Shown: positions 1 through 10,120 of the stretch, piece by piece
Numbering within the stretch: the first letter of the stretch is position 1
Layout of the letters: each line of letters begins with the position of its first letter
Source of the DNA: Klebsormidium nitens
Taxonomy: Eukaryota; Streptophyta; Klebsormidiophyceae; Klebsormidiales; Klebsormidiaceae
Reading direction: 5' to 3'
DNA: 36,089 bases
Assembly (NCBI GenBank): GCA_000708835.1
Contig: DF237703.1
Coordinates: 1-36,089 of the forward strand
Made by a program: the position numbers and the translations under genes
The notes under the pieces: model-generated
What the model saw: only the letters and a program-made list of their open reading frames with translations
What the model was told of the DNA's origin: nothing
Databases searched by the model: none

Positions 1-1828
1 AGGCAAGTGATGACGTGCCAATTCCCTTGCACGCAAAACACATTGGCGGCGTGGAGGCGCTGCAAGTGCCGTAGGTCTCCCTCTGCTCTCTCATGCAGCA
101 TGCACATCACCGAGCATGCAATGCTCATGACCATTGTGACTTCTCCCTTTCTCGAGGCTTCGGCTCCGATCATGCACAACACATGCGCTGACAACGCTTC
201 TTCCCGCACTCACTTGAAAGGAGGAGAACCTCCGCCACAGTTCACAATTCTTGCTGCCAATAGCTCGCTGCACTATGCAATGAACACTAGCGCCCTGTGC
301 TCGATGCACCTAGCTATGGAAACTTGCCTAAGAGAAGTGAAGGGATCACCTCTCGTCGGCCCTATGGGTTCGACCGGCACGAGTCTCAATCATGGGCTCA
401 GGTCTCGTACCCTAGACTCGGCCGGTAATCTCGGCGGTCTGCCACTAACCACACCCTAGTGGACTACCCTGGACTCTACCTGCGGGGCGCGCGCCACGCT
501 CGCAAGCCGGCCGCGGCTCGCCCTATCGCCGCCACGTGGCACGTCTGCGCCACGTGTCGCTATCTGGACACTACCCGGCACGGACCGCCCTCGGCATGGC
601 AACCCGGCCAGCTCCAAGCTACCTTGGCCGTTACCGTCCCGACAGGCCTATACCGGGTACCAATCCCTTAAGTTGCAAACCTTGGTCTGCAAGTCCACGC
701 CCAAACTTAACTGAACTCGAGTAACCCCGAACAACTCACAATTCCTAAATCCCATCTTAACCTCGAAAAAGCCTCCCATGGCCTATTCATGCCAAATTCG
801 GGGTCTCGGTGACGGTCCAAAACGAGGCTTCGCTGACGTTCGTCAAATCCGAAAACTGCAGGGTTTCAGCAACCCCGTAACCCTTATCCAAACCGCATCG
901 GGTCCCGGGTTTTGGGTTTGGGATGCCGTACGTCAGCTTAATTGAATTGTGTACACCACACGCGTACAAATTGGAAAAGACCGCTCGATCGGCAACTCGT
1001 TGCCTTCATCGTTCCTCATGTGCGTCCGACAACGACAACCCTTTTTGCAATTGACATCCGACCAAACTCCCAAGCCTAATAAAGGGCTGGGTGACGTTTT
1101 TTGCAGATTTTGGACATCCGGGATGTGCCCAAAGTCAGCAGAGACTCGGTCCGAATAGCCCAAAGCGGATGTCGGATGTCAACAAGTTCAAGACCCGGGT
1201 GCGCAATTTGCCTAAGAAACCCCACATCCCGATTTCGGTCAGATTTTCATTAGAATAATAAAATGGAAATGAATCTTTTGGAGGCCCGTGGTACCACATG
1301 GGTCTGTGGATCTCGAAGGAGGCTCGTTCAAGTTGAGAGCGTCCAAGTTGAGAGGTCCAAAAGACCAGATTAAATATCGTATTGGCAGCGGCTTCAAGAT
1401 AGCGATGGCCGCAAACGTAACCAGGACGATTGCGCAATTCTTCATGAAAACTTGAGTCAATTGTTGCCAACATTAGAACACGCATGGAATGATTAAGGAA
1501 GCTAGCATATTATGTTGGAAGTCGTGGTCGGTCAGGCGGCCAAATTGTTTAAGTTGAGGTAGGCCGTTGTTTAGTGGGTACTATTGGCCAAACCGGGCAA
1601 CTGGTTCCGCGAGAATATTTCAGATCGATGCATGAAACCTGGGCAGTAAATTGCCGGCATAGTAGTGCCCCGGTACTGGTTGAAGTGCGCACTAGGGTCT
1701 AGATTGAAGCTAGACTTGGACTCGATATGACTTGAACGTTTGTCATGTGATTGTCATTCATACTAAAAGTTGTTTGGCGAGTGTAAGGCACTCAGTTCTT
1801 TGTGGAGGCCCGACAGTTTCATGTGCGA
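1..1828. other. Left flank, no supported gene
   Basis: No reading frame here looks like a real protein. The longest open stretch (7-459, plus) is Cys/Met/Ser-rich, starts at the window edge and has an overlapping open frame on the other strand. GC-rich segments (about 480-660) alternate with AT-rich ones. A 12-nt inverted pair lies at 1051-1062 (TTGACATCCGAC) and 1171-1182. The region may hold decayed repeats, but I cannot name a family. Confidence 0.5.
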
Positions 1829-2257
1829 GGCGTGGTCTCATAACACTTTTACAGCGACTGCACGAACGCCGACAATTGAAATGGCGGAGGGGTGGGTCGG
1901 CGGCTGGCGAAAGTGCCCGGTGGACGAGCGGGTAATGGGTCCGGCGGCGGCGGCAGCAGCCGGGAAAAGTACCCCGGGCGGACCCGCCCGCAAATACCAA
2001 GACGGTTTTCAATATATTGTGGTAGATTTAGGCTACTTGACATACGTATGAGATACTAGCAATGGATATGCGCTGATTTCGTACCCAATTAGGCCGTATT
2101 CTGCGTTATAAGCGCAGTTTTTAGGTTCTCAATTGCTGGGGGGTCAGCCTGGCGGCTGGCGTGAAAAGTTTCGCAAAATTCTGGGGGTCGGGGGTGTGGC
2201 GGCCGGCGAATTGTCGGCGTTCGTGCGGTCACTGTCAAAGTGTTGTGAGATCACGCC
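1829..2257. mobile_element. Fold-back (MITE-like) element with 49-nt inverted arms
   Basis: The segment 1829-1877 and the reverse complement of 2209-2257 agree at 44 of 49 positions, ending inward with GCACGAACGCCGACAATT on both arms. Weaker similarity continues outward to about 1760 and about 2305. The interior is GC-rich, with a CGG run near 1943 and a repeated GGCGGCTGGCG. No transposase is present, so this looks like a non-autonomous terminal-inverted-repeat element or a long hairpin locus. I could not find a convincing target duplication, so the outer limits are uncertain. Confidence 0.55.
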
Positions 2258-2505
2258 CAGGCTGAGAGTCGGACACTGAATCTTGCCGAGCATAAGCGTT
2301 AGTTCTCAACCCCGATCTCAACATGTTGCAGCCCTTGAAAAAATGCAGAAACGAGCAAGGATACGCTACAGTATTGAGCGACCATTTAACGTCTTTGTTG
2401 CAAATGTCCGGTCAAGACTGGCCATGGTCAGTGCTGCAAATTCTGCAGTACGGCATCGCGAAGTCACTCTGTAAAACCCAGGACTCACGCGCCAAGACTG
2501 CCTAT
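2258..2505. other. Sequence between fold-back element and retrotransposon
   Basis: About 250 nt with no gene I can support. A short open frame (2323-2601) runs into the LTR and is unlikely to be real. The last four bases, CTAT at 2502-2505, are the left copy of the retrotransposon target duplication. Confidence 0.5.
2502..2505. repeat. Left target-site duplication (CTAT)
   Basis: CTAT directly precedes the first TG of the 5' LTR and recurs at 19229-19232 directly after the ACA end of the 3' LTR. Four bases alone are weak, but the position at both predicted ends supports the chosen boundaries. Confidence 0.6.
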
Positions 2506-3682
2506 TGTGCTCTCTGTATAGGCCCGCTCCATCAAGGGCCGCACCAGGTGTACCGACCAGTGAAAGATTGCCACGTGGCGACAGGAGACAGGTGCAGATA
2601 ATACGCGGCTCCGCAGTCGCGCCTCCGGGGCCTGAACACCGGATCAATTCAGCAGGATCCGGGGTTTAAGGATTAGGACTACGGGGGTGAAACTCCCCGC
2701 GTAGAGTAAACCTTAGCCGTAAGATTGGATTTCAGCGGTCGTTCCATACAGACCGGGGCCGTACGATGACAAGGGTAGATCTTGTCTTTTGATTTCAAAT
2801 AGGAAGTCTAGGCTAAGATGCGCGGAGTAGGTCCAGAATACTACCACAGTGATTAGTTCCGGAGTTCCGTCACCTTGCAAAGTGTTCCAGTACCTCACTG
2901 AGAATCTGCGCTAAGGCTATTTTGGTCCTTGTGCAGGTTCTCCGGAGACCTTCGGGACTTCAGGGAGCAAGTGACAACTCCGGACAGACTCCGTTACTGA
3001 GTAGTTACGTAACTTCATACTCCATTAGCCCGGCTTCTAGGACGATAGGACTTGACGATTAGGCATCCATTCCAACTTCTCTCGCTAGACAGCATCCTTG
3101 TAAAGCGCCGTTGTAGTGAGCAGGAAGGGTCCGCTGCCAGTGTTTTCAGCACGGTACCGCAGTGTAGCAGTGTGTTCTCCGCCAATCTCTTAAGGACACC
3201 GGTCTATAACCGGAAGCATTGTTCATCCGCCAGCCATTTATCCGCAGCTCCATTCAGTCTTTCCAGCGCTATTCAGCAGGTGGCATTCGCATGGCAGGTA
3301 TGTGCACCCATGGCAACCGAAGGGGACCTCCCGATATGGTGGCTTGACATGAGACGGGGCTCAACACGTTTGCAAGGCTGTATGTGTGTGTGGTGAAATT
3401 GAAAGTATTGCATGTGACCTCGACTCCTTAAGCTGGAGCGAGACTCAAATGGTATGGGACATTTGAGCATGTGTTGAATACTACTACTGTTTGCTAGGCT
3501 AGCCTGGTCAAGGGCCTGCCACCATCGACTTCCGCTGCGTAGATGAGATAGTCCCCCGCGGTTTACAGACAGGTACCCCCGGTGACTGTGCTTGTAACCC
3601 CGGAACTACTGCATCGCTACTCGACCTCGCTCTAGTTGCAACCCCGCGGTCAAGTGGGCTTGCTACGGAGGTGGTCCTCTCT
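2506..3682 (+). repeat. 5' LTR (truncated at its 3' edge)
   Basis: The repeat is 1177 nt and is shared with 18041-19218. I count about 19 substitutions and one single-base indel, roughly 98.4% identity, with transitions dominating (about 14 of 19). All differences lie before about 3287; the last ~395 nt are identical in the two copies. The terminal AGAGAATACA that ends the 3' LTR is missing here, so the LTR runs straight into the primer binding site. The promoter and RNA start should lie in this repeat, but I cannot place a TATA box with confidence. Confidence 0.95.
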
Positions 3683-3692
3683 GGTATCAGAG
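3682..3692 (+). promoter_or_regulatory. Primer binding site for initiator-Met tRNA
   Basis: TGGTATCAGAG is the complement of the 3' end of plant initiator methionine tRNA and abuts the 5' LTR. Minus-strand DNA synthesis by the element's RT would start here. The match is to the first 11 positions; the following base departs from the usual plant sequence. Confidence 0.9.
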
Positions 3693-3749
3693 GATTGGTT
3701 CCCTTTCTTCTCGACCTAAAGCAAACAGGTTTGGAAAAAGCAGGAACAA

Positions 3750-3862
3750 CAGGTGGACCCAGCCTTCAAGGGACAAAACAGGTGGACCCAGCCTTCAAGG
3801 GACAAAACAGGTGGACCCAGCCTTCAAGGGGAACAGGTGGACCCAGCCTACAAGGGACAGAT
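3750..3862 (+). repeat. 29-bp tandem repeat, four copies, in the leader/gag entry
   Basis: Copies of a unit starting CAGGTGGACCCAGCCTTCAA begin at 3750, 3779, 3808 and 3834. The third is shortened to 26 nt and the fourth has one base change (CCTACAAG). Because 29 is not a multiple of three, each copy would be read in a different frame. The first ATG of the gag frame lies downstream, so these repeats may be leader RNA (packaging or translation control) and not protein. Confidence 0.9.
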
Positions 3863-3935
3863 TATAGGTACCTACTTCTCTCTTCAGAGAAATCAGGAGA
3901 CTCCGGATCTGGATACTCAAGAGTCGGTGAGTGCA

Positions 3936-4739
3936 ATGGTGCAGCTCAATGGAGCCCCGGATCACGCTGATGAGATGAGTCTGATTGGAATTCGCACACG
4001 CCGTGGCACTCTACTGCAAGGGGCAACAGAGACCCCGGAACAGGTGAACCAAGACGGCGGAGCTGCCAATATCCAACAGGAAAGTCACTGGGATATCCCC
4101 TCTGCGCGGGACCCCTCTGACGACGTGAGCAGGGACAGGCACGTCTCTGCTACGAACTCCCTGTCTGAGCCCCGGCAGGGCCAGGCTGCGGACGAAGTGC
4201 CCAGGGGGACTCCACCCTTTAAGGAGAACCGGCCCAGCCTAGCCCCTCTCTTGGGCCAAGCCCCGGGGGGGCTTCTCCTCCGAAACAGGAAACTTGAATT
4301 GTTGCAAGGAGGCTACCTGCCCGGGACACAGGGACAGCTGGCGGAGGCAGAGGGCCGAGACCCCCCTCTCCAGGGAGCGAAATTATCGGGAGTACCAGAG
4401 GGCAGAGACCCCGTCCCCGGACTTCACTCGCAGCCGGTGTTACAGGAATGGCAACCGAGATCGACTCTGAACTTGAGCAGGACAGCGGAGCCAGCGTTTG
4501 GTCTCCAGAGCAAAACTTACCAGACGGTGGCACGAGCCACGACGCAGGTCAGTGGGCCAAGTAAAACCCCGGATGACTGGGAAGAGTTCCAGATGTATTT
4601 GACGTTTCAGAAAATGAAGAAGGAAAAGTCTCGGGGAACCGAAGCACAGGACCCGGAGCAGGAGGTTATTAAATACCAATTCGACAGGAGACACAGACTG
4701 CACAGGACTCTAACCCCCGGCAAACGTCGGAGGCCCTGA
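3936..4739 (+). CDS. gag: Gag N-terminal region (first open segment)
   Basis: The open segment starts at the first ATG in this frame after the primer binding site (3936, MVQLNGAPDH) and ends at TGA 4737-4739; the frame is open further upstream but without an ATG. The protein is Gln/Pro/Gly-rich, low in hydrophobics and has no domain I recognise, as expected of a Gag matrix-like N-terminus. Near the end it has a charged stretch (about 4590-4690) with a Lys-rich FQKMKKEK. The capsid continues in a different frame open from 4673, so a frameshift probably lies in the 4673-4739 overlap. The alternative is that this is a separate short protein. Assignment to gag rests on position. Confidence 0.6.
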   Translation: MVQLNGAPDHADEMSLIGIRTRRGTLLQGATETPEQVNQDGGAANIQQESHWDIPSARDPSDDVSRDRHVSATNSLSEPRQGQAADEVPRGTPPFKENRPSLAPLLGQAPGGLLLRNRKLELLQGGYLPGTQGQLAEAEGRDPPLQGAKLSGVPEGRDPVPGLHSQPVLQEWQPRSTLNLSRTAEPAFGLQSKTYQTVARATTQVSGPSKTPDDWEEFQMYLTFQKMKKEKSRGTEAQDPEQEVIKYQFDRRHRLHRTLTPGKRRRP

Positions 4740-5830
4740 CTCCAACTGCGCAGACTTATGTCTCAGCATCAGCCGGGGTCCAGGACCCCGTACCCCCTCA
4801 GAGGCTCCGGACACCGGAGCGCCTTTGGCACAACTACCACTACGAGGACAACAGAAGGGAGCCAGATCCCCCCCAGTTTGTACCCCCCTTTTCCACTCTG
4901 GCTAGAGCGGTTCGAGACCCCCCAGACAAGCCCCCGGAGGAACCCCCCAGACAACAGCGGGGACAAGCTATGTACCCCGCACAGGTCCCCGGAGGTGGCT
5001 TCCCAGGAGACCCGCCCCCGACGCCCAGCGTGAAGTCTGAACCGGAATCAGCGGTCAGGCCCCGACTTCAGCGAGGGGATGATTCCGCGGAAACCAAACA
5101 GCCTGACAGGACTCCCAGGATCTTTCAGCCCATCAAGGTGGTGACCTACAAGGGGACGAAGAAAGAGGAGGGCTTCCAGGCTCAGCGATTTATCAAGAGA
5201 ATGGAGACCTACCTCTGCAACACCCCGGGCCTCACCGATGGACAGATGGGACTCACGCTTTTCCACAACCTTACATATGGGGCTCAGGATTGGGTACAGT
5301 CTGCCGACGACGCCTACATGGACCTCACCGGCGAGTCGCTCCTCCAAAATTGGGATGCTCTAAAGGAGAAGTTTTTGAACAGGTACGGCTAGACCGACCC
5401 CGCCGAATGCGCCGTCAAACTGGGACAAGTACAACAGGCCAAGGACGAAGCGGTGGGTACCCTTGCTCAGCGCATCCGAGACTTGTTCGTGCAGGCTGAC
5501 GTTACCAACGAGCGACTGAAAGTCCACCATTTCAAGACGGCGCTGCGCAGCCTGCTCCGCGAACAACTTCATACCCGTGGCCCTACGACTTTCGAGCAGG
5601 CCGTCGAGATCGCAGAGGAGCTAGACCGCGGACTCTAGGCCCTGGAGAAAGCCCCGCAGGCAACCCCCAGGATCCCTACCAGGACTCCGGTCAGGGCTCC
5701 CAACTACGTCAGGACAGCGGAGGCCCAGGCCACTGACGATCCCGGCGATGATCCCCCCGAGGAGGACGGTGATACGGTGCGGTTTTCCCAGCAGGGCCTC
5801 CTCCCCGAACCACGCCCCCCGCGCGCGAAA
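4673..5830 (+). pseudogene. gag: Gag capsid region, interrupted by two amber codons
   Basis: This frame is open from 4673 and carries a Pro-rich stretch to about 5100, then the capsid core (about 5110-5640) typical of the retrotransposon Gag family. Recognisable parts are FQAQRFIKRMETYL, a W in GAQDWVQSA and WDALKEKFLNRYG. TAG codons interrupt it at 5390-5392 and 5636-5638, but homologous-looking sequence continues in the same frame after each (TDPAE... and ALEKA...). Around 5813-5830 the frame must slip by -1 to enter the Arg-rich tail and zinc knuckle. A run CCCCCCG at 5815-5821 sits there and could be a slip site or a simple length mutation. Gag would form the particle around the genomic RNA. 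Confidence 0.8.
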
Positions 5831-7833
5831 ACAACAAGAAAGACGCCCGCAGACTGCGCGACCAGAGGGACGGACCAAGGGAGCCACGGGACAACAAACG
5901 CGAACCACCGCGTGAACAACGCGAACAGCCCCGCGAACAGCGCGAGCCTCACAGGGACCCCAGGGAGCAACGCGACCAGAGAGACCTGCGCGAAAGAAAC
6001 AACGGCGGATGGGGGCGCCCGAGGGACAAGCCCCGCGACTGCTGGAACTGCGGTAAGACAGGTCACTTCAAAGTCGACTGCACGGAGAAGGAGAAGGACG
6101 GCCTAATCCGCTGGACGTGCGGAGACTGCCCCCATCCGGACCAGGACGACTACGAGGCGGAGACCGTCTATGACGACTACGAGTCTCCCTGCATTCTCCA
6201 CTCCACGTTGGACAAAGGGTGGGAAGAGGAGAAGCCAAAGGAGACACCGAGGCGCAGCCCCTCCGCACCACCCCGGCACGTAGCCCCGGCCACAGGAGAA
6301 CCCCCCCGGCGCACTTGCTACTCGTGCGGTCGCCCCGGACAACCAAAGCCGCATGTCTCGGCCGCCTGCCCTAATGGAACCCCCAAACCGGAGCCTAAAG
6401 TACAGATGGCTACGGGCCCCCTTGGATGGGAGCACGAACCGGAGTTGGACCTTTCCGACGATGACTACTACGAGGAAGACACCTGCGACAACGTCAGGGT
6501 CACCCGCGGCGGCCGCGAGCTACTGGACGAGAGAGGCGCCCGAGTCAAACTCCCCGCCAACCGGGTCCCCATCATGACTACCGGACACATCGTCCCTTTG
6601 CAGGTACCAACAGGAACGTATCGGGGCACGCCCAGCGGCATGCGCCCAGGGCTCCCGGACCGACCCCCGTTGATAGGCAGCCTAACCCCGTCAAGACGAC
6701 CCCGGGGCATCGCCCCGGCCACAGAGAACGCCGCAGGACGAGCGACGTCAGCCCCCCCGGTTCCGTGCCCCTCTGTCTCCGGCACTTTTCCGTTGAGCTG
6801 GTTCCGCTCAGAGGCCTATACGGCTCACGGCAACCCGCAGCTCCTGCAGGATATGGCGCGCACACTGAAGAAGGTTGGACAGGCTAGCACGGCTCCTAAC
6901 CCGGATGACTTCACCGGTGCTGCCAACGTGCGGAACGCCACAGCCTCAGCTGCCTCTTCCCCGCCCACAGAGGACGAGCCGGTGGTCGAACGAGTGTTTG
7001 TCAATCCCCTCATCCGAGAGAGCATTGCGTACGTCGCCGCACGCATAGGCGGGGTACGCGGCTTGGAAAGACCAACTTGCATCGACTCCGGCGCGGACGT
7101 CAACGTTATGTCCCTGGAGACCGTCAGAGCCGCAAGTCTGGAGCACAAGTTCCGCCCAGGAACCCCAACTTTTCTGCAGGCAGATGGAAGTAGCACGACC
7201 GCGGCAGGCTGGGTCGACACCGCCGTTGGACTCGGCAAAAATCTTGAGATCTGCGCACGTTTCCTGGTACAAGACAACTTGAACTACGACGTCTTGTTGG
7301 GAACTACCTCCATGAAAAAGGTCAACGGCGTCATCAATTTCCAGAAAGGCAGGTTCGAGTTCCAACTGCCGCGGAGCCACAAGACCTGCGCTCTCAACCT
7401 CATCACGCCTCCGAAACGCGCACGGGCTCGACCACAAGTCACGGTGATCAATGCAGGAAGACACCGCGTAGGACCGTTTCCGCCGCCGCCAAGCGCTCAC
7501 CTGCTCAGACAGCGGGATGGCGACACCGGGGTACCCCAGCCAGGACTGACCCAGCTCCCTGACGACAGCGACTCTAACGGCGTTCCCTCGCTCCTCTACT
7601 GTAGCGACTCTGACGACGACGACGACGATTGCGGCGGCATGCCAACTCTCCTGCCCCCCTTGCCGACCCACGCCGATCCGGACTGGACGCCCGCCGACCG
7701 CCGGCCCCTTCAGTTCACTTTGTGGGTTCGACCCGACACACCGGCAAATACGGCGGCTGCGCTCGAACGCGCAGGCGACCTCAGGATTGCAGGTCTCGAA
7801 ATCGGGGAGCTGCTCCGGACCGGGCAGCTATAG
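5773..7833 (+). CDS. pol: Nucleocapsid zinc knuckle plus aspartic protease (gag-pol segment)
   Basis: The segment is open from 5773 (after TGA 5770-5772 in this frame) to TAG 7831-7833. It starts with an Arg/Glu/Asp-rich tail (about 5830-6030), then a canonical CX2CX4HX4C knuckle (Cys 6040, Cys 6049, His 6064, Cys 6079) for RNA binding. A second, odd knuckle has spacing CX2CX8HX4C (6316, 6325, 6352, 6367). The protease has its catalytic Asp at 7084 in IDSGADVNVM and a partner motif YDVLLGTTSM further on, as in retropepsins, which act as dimers. A long hydrophilic stretch separates knuckles and protease. The tail (7560-7640) is very acidic, with seven Asp in a row. The closing TAG is probably a lesion, because the next segment continues in frame. 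Confidence 0.85.
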   Translation, partial: YGAVFPAGPPPRTTPPARENNKKDARRLRDQRDGPREPRDNKREPPREQREQPREQREPHRDPREQRDQRDLRERNNGGWGRPRDKPRDCWNCGKTGHFKVDCTEKEKDGLIRWTCGDCPHPDQDDYEAETVYDDYESPCILHSTLDKGWEEEKPKETPRRSPSAPPRHVAPATGEPPRRTCYSCGRPGQPKPHVSAACPNGTPKPEPKVQMATGPLGWEHEPELDLSDDDYYEEDTCDNVRVTRGGRELLDERGARVKLPANRVPIMTTGHIVPLQVPTGTYRGTPSGMRPGLPDRPPLIGSLTPSRRPRGIAPATENAAGRATSAPPVPCPSVSGTFPLSWFRSEAYTAHGNPQLLQDMARTLKKVGQASTAPNPDDFTGAANVRNATASAASSPPTEDEPVVERVFVNPLIRESIAYVAARIGGVRGLERPTCIDSGADVNVMSLETVRAASLEHKFRPGTPTFLQADGSSTTAAGWVDTAVGLGKNLEICARFLVQDNLNYDVLLGTTSMKKVNGVINFQKGRFEFQLPRSHKTCALNLITPPKRARARPQVTVINAGRHRVGPFPPPPSAHLLRQRDGDTGVPQPGLTQLPDDSDSNGVPSLLYCSDSDDDDDDCGGMPTLLPPLPTHADPDWTPADRRPLQFTLWVRPDTPANTAAALERAGDLRIAGLEIGELLRTGQL

Positions 7834-8572
7834 GTGCGAGAGACGGAGACTCCAGCACGCCAGGTGCTTCCCCCAATAGACTACGACACCGACGAAGACA
7901 TGCCAGAACTTGTGGACGACGAACCCCGGACTCCACCCGCGGTTCCCAACCCCGTCTTCAGCCACAGCGCCTGGCTGTCGGCCCCGACACGCCACGGCAA
8001 AAGGTGGCGCGCCGACTGGAGACGCCCTCACTCGACGACCGTCCGGCAGCTGACTTACATGGACGACACCGTCACGTGGATTCACCAGCCCACAGCGGAC
8101 TCCGAGGAGGACGAGCCGACTCCGGCAGATGCGGAACCCCTGTGCTGCTCGCCCGTCACCATGCCGAAAGATCCACCAGACGAACCAGACCGGGGAATCA
8201 TCCTAACCTCTCCCCAGGCCATGCGCCGGTTTTTCAACACCATGGCACAACAGGGTGACTACAGCGACGAATACGCCACGGCGCAGATCGACACCTACAC
8301 GCAGGCCCATCGCCGCTTCAACGTCGACGAGTTCCTTCACCCTGTCCCAACCAGCCTGCTGGAGAAAATACCCCCGGAGTTTCGCGCCAGCGTCCTTTTG
8401 GCGGAGGCGGAAAGCGAAGCCATCTCCCCCGACCCGGACAGCGGGCAGCGCGATCACGCTGACTGGGACAACAACCCCTTTGGACTCCACCTCCCGGCGG
8501 TCCAGCTAGCAACAGAGTGCGCTCAGGTGGAAGCCCAGTCCCTGCCCCGACTCCCCGACGCAGAACAGTACG
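7834..8572 (+). CDS. pol: Pol spacer between protease and reverse transcriptase
   Basis: This continues in the same frame directly after the TAG at 7831-7833, with no ATG at the junction, so it is best read as the middle of the polyprotein. It is acidic and Pro-rich, with no motif I can name. The frame stays open to 8733, but from about 8573 the RT reading is in another frame (+1), so the shift lies roughly in 8520-8573. Linkers of this kind are usual between Ty3/gypsy protease and RT, though this one is long (about 245 codons). Confidence 0.6.
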
Positions 8573-9385
8573 TGGGAGGCGGTGCGACCCCAGCTACAGA
8601 TTGCGGAGAGTCTAACCGACGAAGAACGGAGGCGGATGACGGAGGTCTTACAGAGACACCCTCACGCCTTCTCCAAAGACCCTTCCGACTTGGGACTCGT
8701 GCGGGGCTTTACCCACAGGATCGACACCGGTGACATCAAGCCCATCAAAAAGGGCAGCCGTGCCCACAGCCCCTTTGAGAAGGAGGAGATTGACAGGCAG
8801 CTCAAACCAATGGAGGACTACAACGTCGTACGCCCCTCGAGCAGCCCCTTTGCGGCCCCGGTAGTGCTCGCCAGGAAGAAGAACGGCAAGTGGCGTTTCT
8901 GCGTCGACTACAGGGACATCAACGCCGCGACCATACCCAACAGCTACCCTCTACCGCGGATTGAGTCGATCTTCTCCAAGCTGGGCCCCGCGAAGCAATT
9001 CACCTCGCTCGACGCACAGTCTGGCTATTGGCAGATACGCATGCACCCAGACGACATCCCAAAGACGGCGTTCCTAACCCACCGCGGTCTGTTCGAGTTT
9101 CTGCGCATGCCCTTTGGGCTGACAGGGGCCTCGGGGACCTACCAGATGGCGATGGACCAGACGCTGAAGGAGGAGATCAACGGACCTAACCCCGTGGTGA
9201 CGCAGTATCTTGACGACACGCTGCTTTACACGGAGCACTTTGACGACCACTTGTTGGCGTTAGACAGAATCCTCACCAAGCTCGAAGCCATCAACCTCAA
9301 GCTCTGCCCCTCGAAGTGTCAATTCGGCGCTGACGAGACGGAGCACTTAGGGCACCTCATCCGGCACAACCAGCTCCTGCCAACC
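8573..9385 (+). CDS. pol: Reverse transcriptase domain
   Basis: The reading frame contains the full RT fingers-palm order. It runs from WEAVRPQLQIAESL at the start through SSPFAAPVVLARKKNGKWRF (motif for template grip) and VDYRDINAATIPNSYPLPRI to FTSLDAQSGYWQI (first catalytic Asp). FLRMPFGLTGASGTYQ follows, then the active-site YLDD at 9206-9217. It copies the element RNA into DNA inside the Gag particle. The frame breaks near 9380-9390: the expected next residues (NPEKVRAVRDWY) appear one base out, as if one base had been lost. The catalytic residues themselves look intact. Confidence 0.95.
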
Positions 9386-10120
9386 CGGAGAAGGTGCGCG
9401 CGGTGCGCGACTGGTACCGGCCGATCAACCCCACGGAGATCAAGAGTTTCCTCGGCATCCTTGGCTACTACAGGATTTTTATCCCCCGCTTTGCGGCGCT
9501 CGCCAAACCCCTGCACGACCTCACCAAAATCGGAGTCCCTTACATCTGGGGCGATGACCAGGAGCGGGCCTTCTACTTGATGAAGCAGGCGCTGATGGAC
9601 GCGCGGGCGCTCACCCGGCCGGACTACACCAAACCGTTCCTGTTGGACACCGACTTCAGCAAACTCGGCATCGGAGCTACTTTAAGTCAGCTCGACGACG
9701 AGGGCAAGGAGTGCCCCGTCGCGTTCGCTTCCAGGGCGCTACACGGCGGAGAGGTCAACTACTCCGTCACGGACGGGGAGCTGCTAGCGATGGTCTGGGC
9801 GATCACCGACAAGTTCCGCTCCCACCTGTACGGCGGACCAACGTTTACCGTACGAGTCGACCATAATCCGCTGGTCTGGCTGCATCAGCTGACCAACCTC
9901 ACAGGACGGCTCGCCCGCTGGCATTGTAAGCTGCTGGAGTTCAACTTCAAGGTCATCTACCGCCCCGGCCGGCTGCACTCCAACGTCGACCCCCTCTCCA
10001 GGAACCCCGTCGAAACCCTTCCCTGGGCCTCCAACGAAGACCCCGACGAACTCCCCAGCTACGCGGCTCCGGACTTCGAGTACCCACCCACCCACCCTCA
10101 TGTCCGGATTTTGCAGGTCG
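9386..10120 (+). CDS. pol: RT connection and RNase H domain
   Basis: After the frame break, this segment holds the RT thumb/connection (IKSFLGILGYYRIFIPRFA, typical of Ty3/gypsy) and then RNase H. The acidic active site is visible as Asp 9646 (FLLDTDFSK), Glu 9778 (VTDGELLAM), Asp 9859 (VRVDHNPLVW) and a later Asp in NVDPLSRNP. RNase H removes the RNA strand during reverse transcription. There is one RNase H domain and no sign of the second, plant-type RNase H seen in Tat/Ogre-like elements. The frame remains open to 10230, but from about 10120 the neighbouring frame reads as a more natural acidic continuation. Confidence 0.93.

Noticed and set aside
2283-2647. Open frames crossing the left LTR boundary
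   Set aside because: They span unrelated flank and LTR sequence and have no protein features.
6946-7671. 241-codon minus-strand frame opposite the protease
   Set aside because: The plus strand carries a clear retropepsin motif; this is a shadow.
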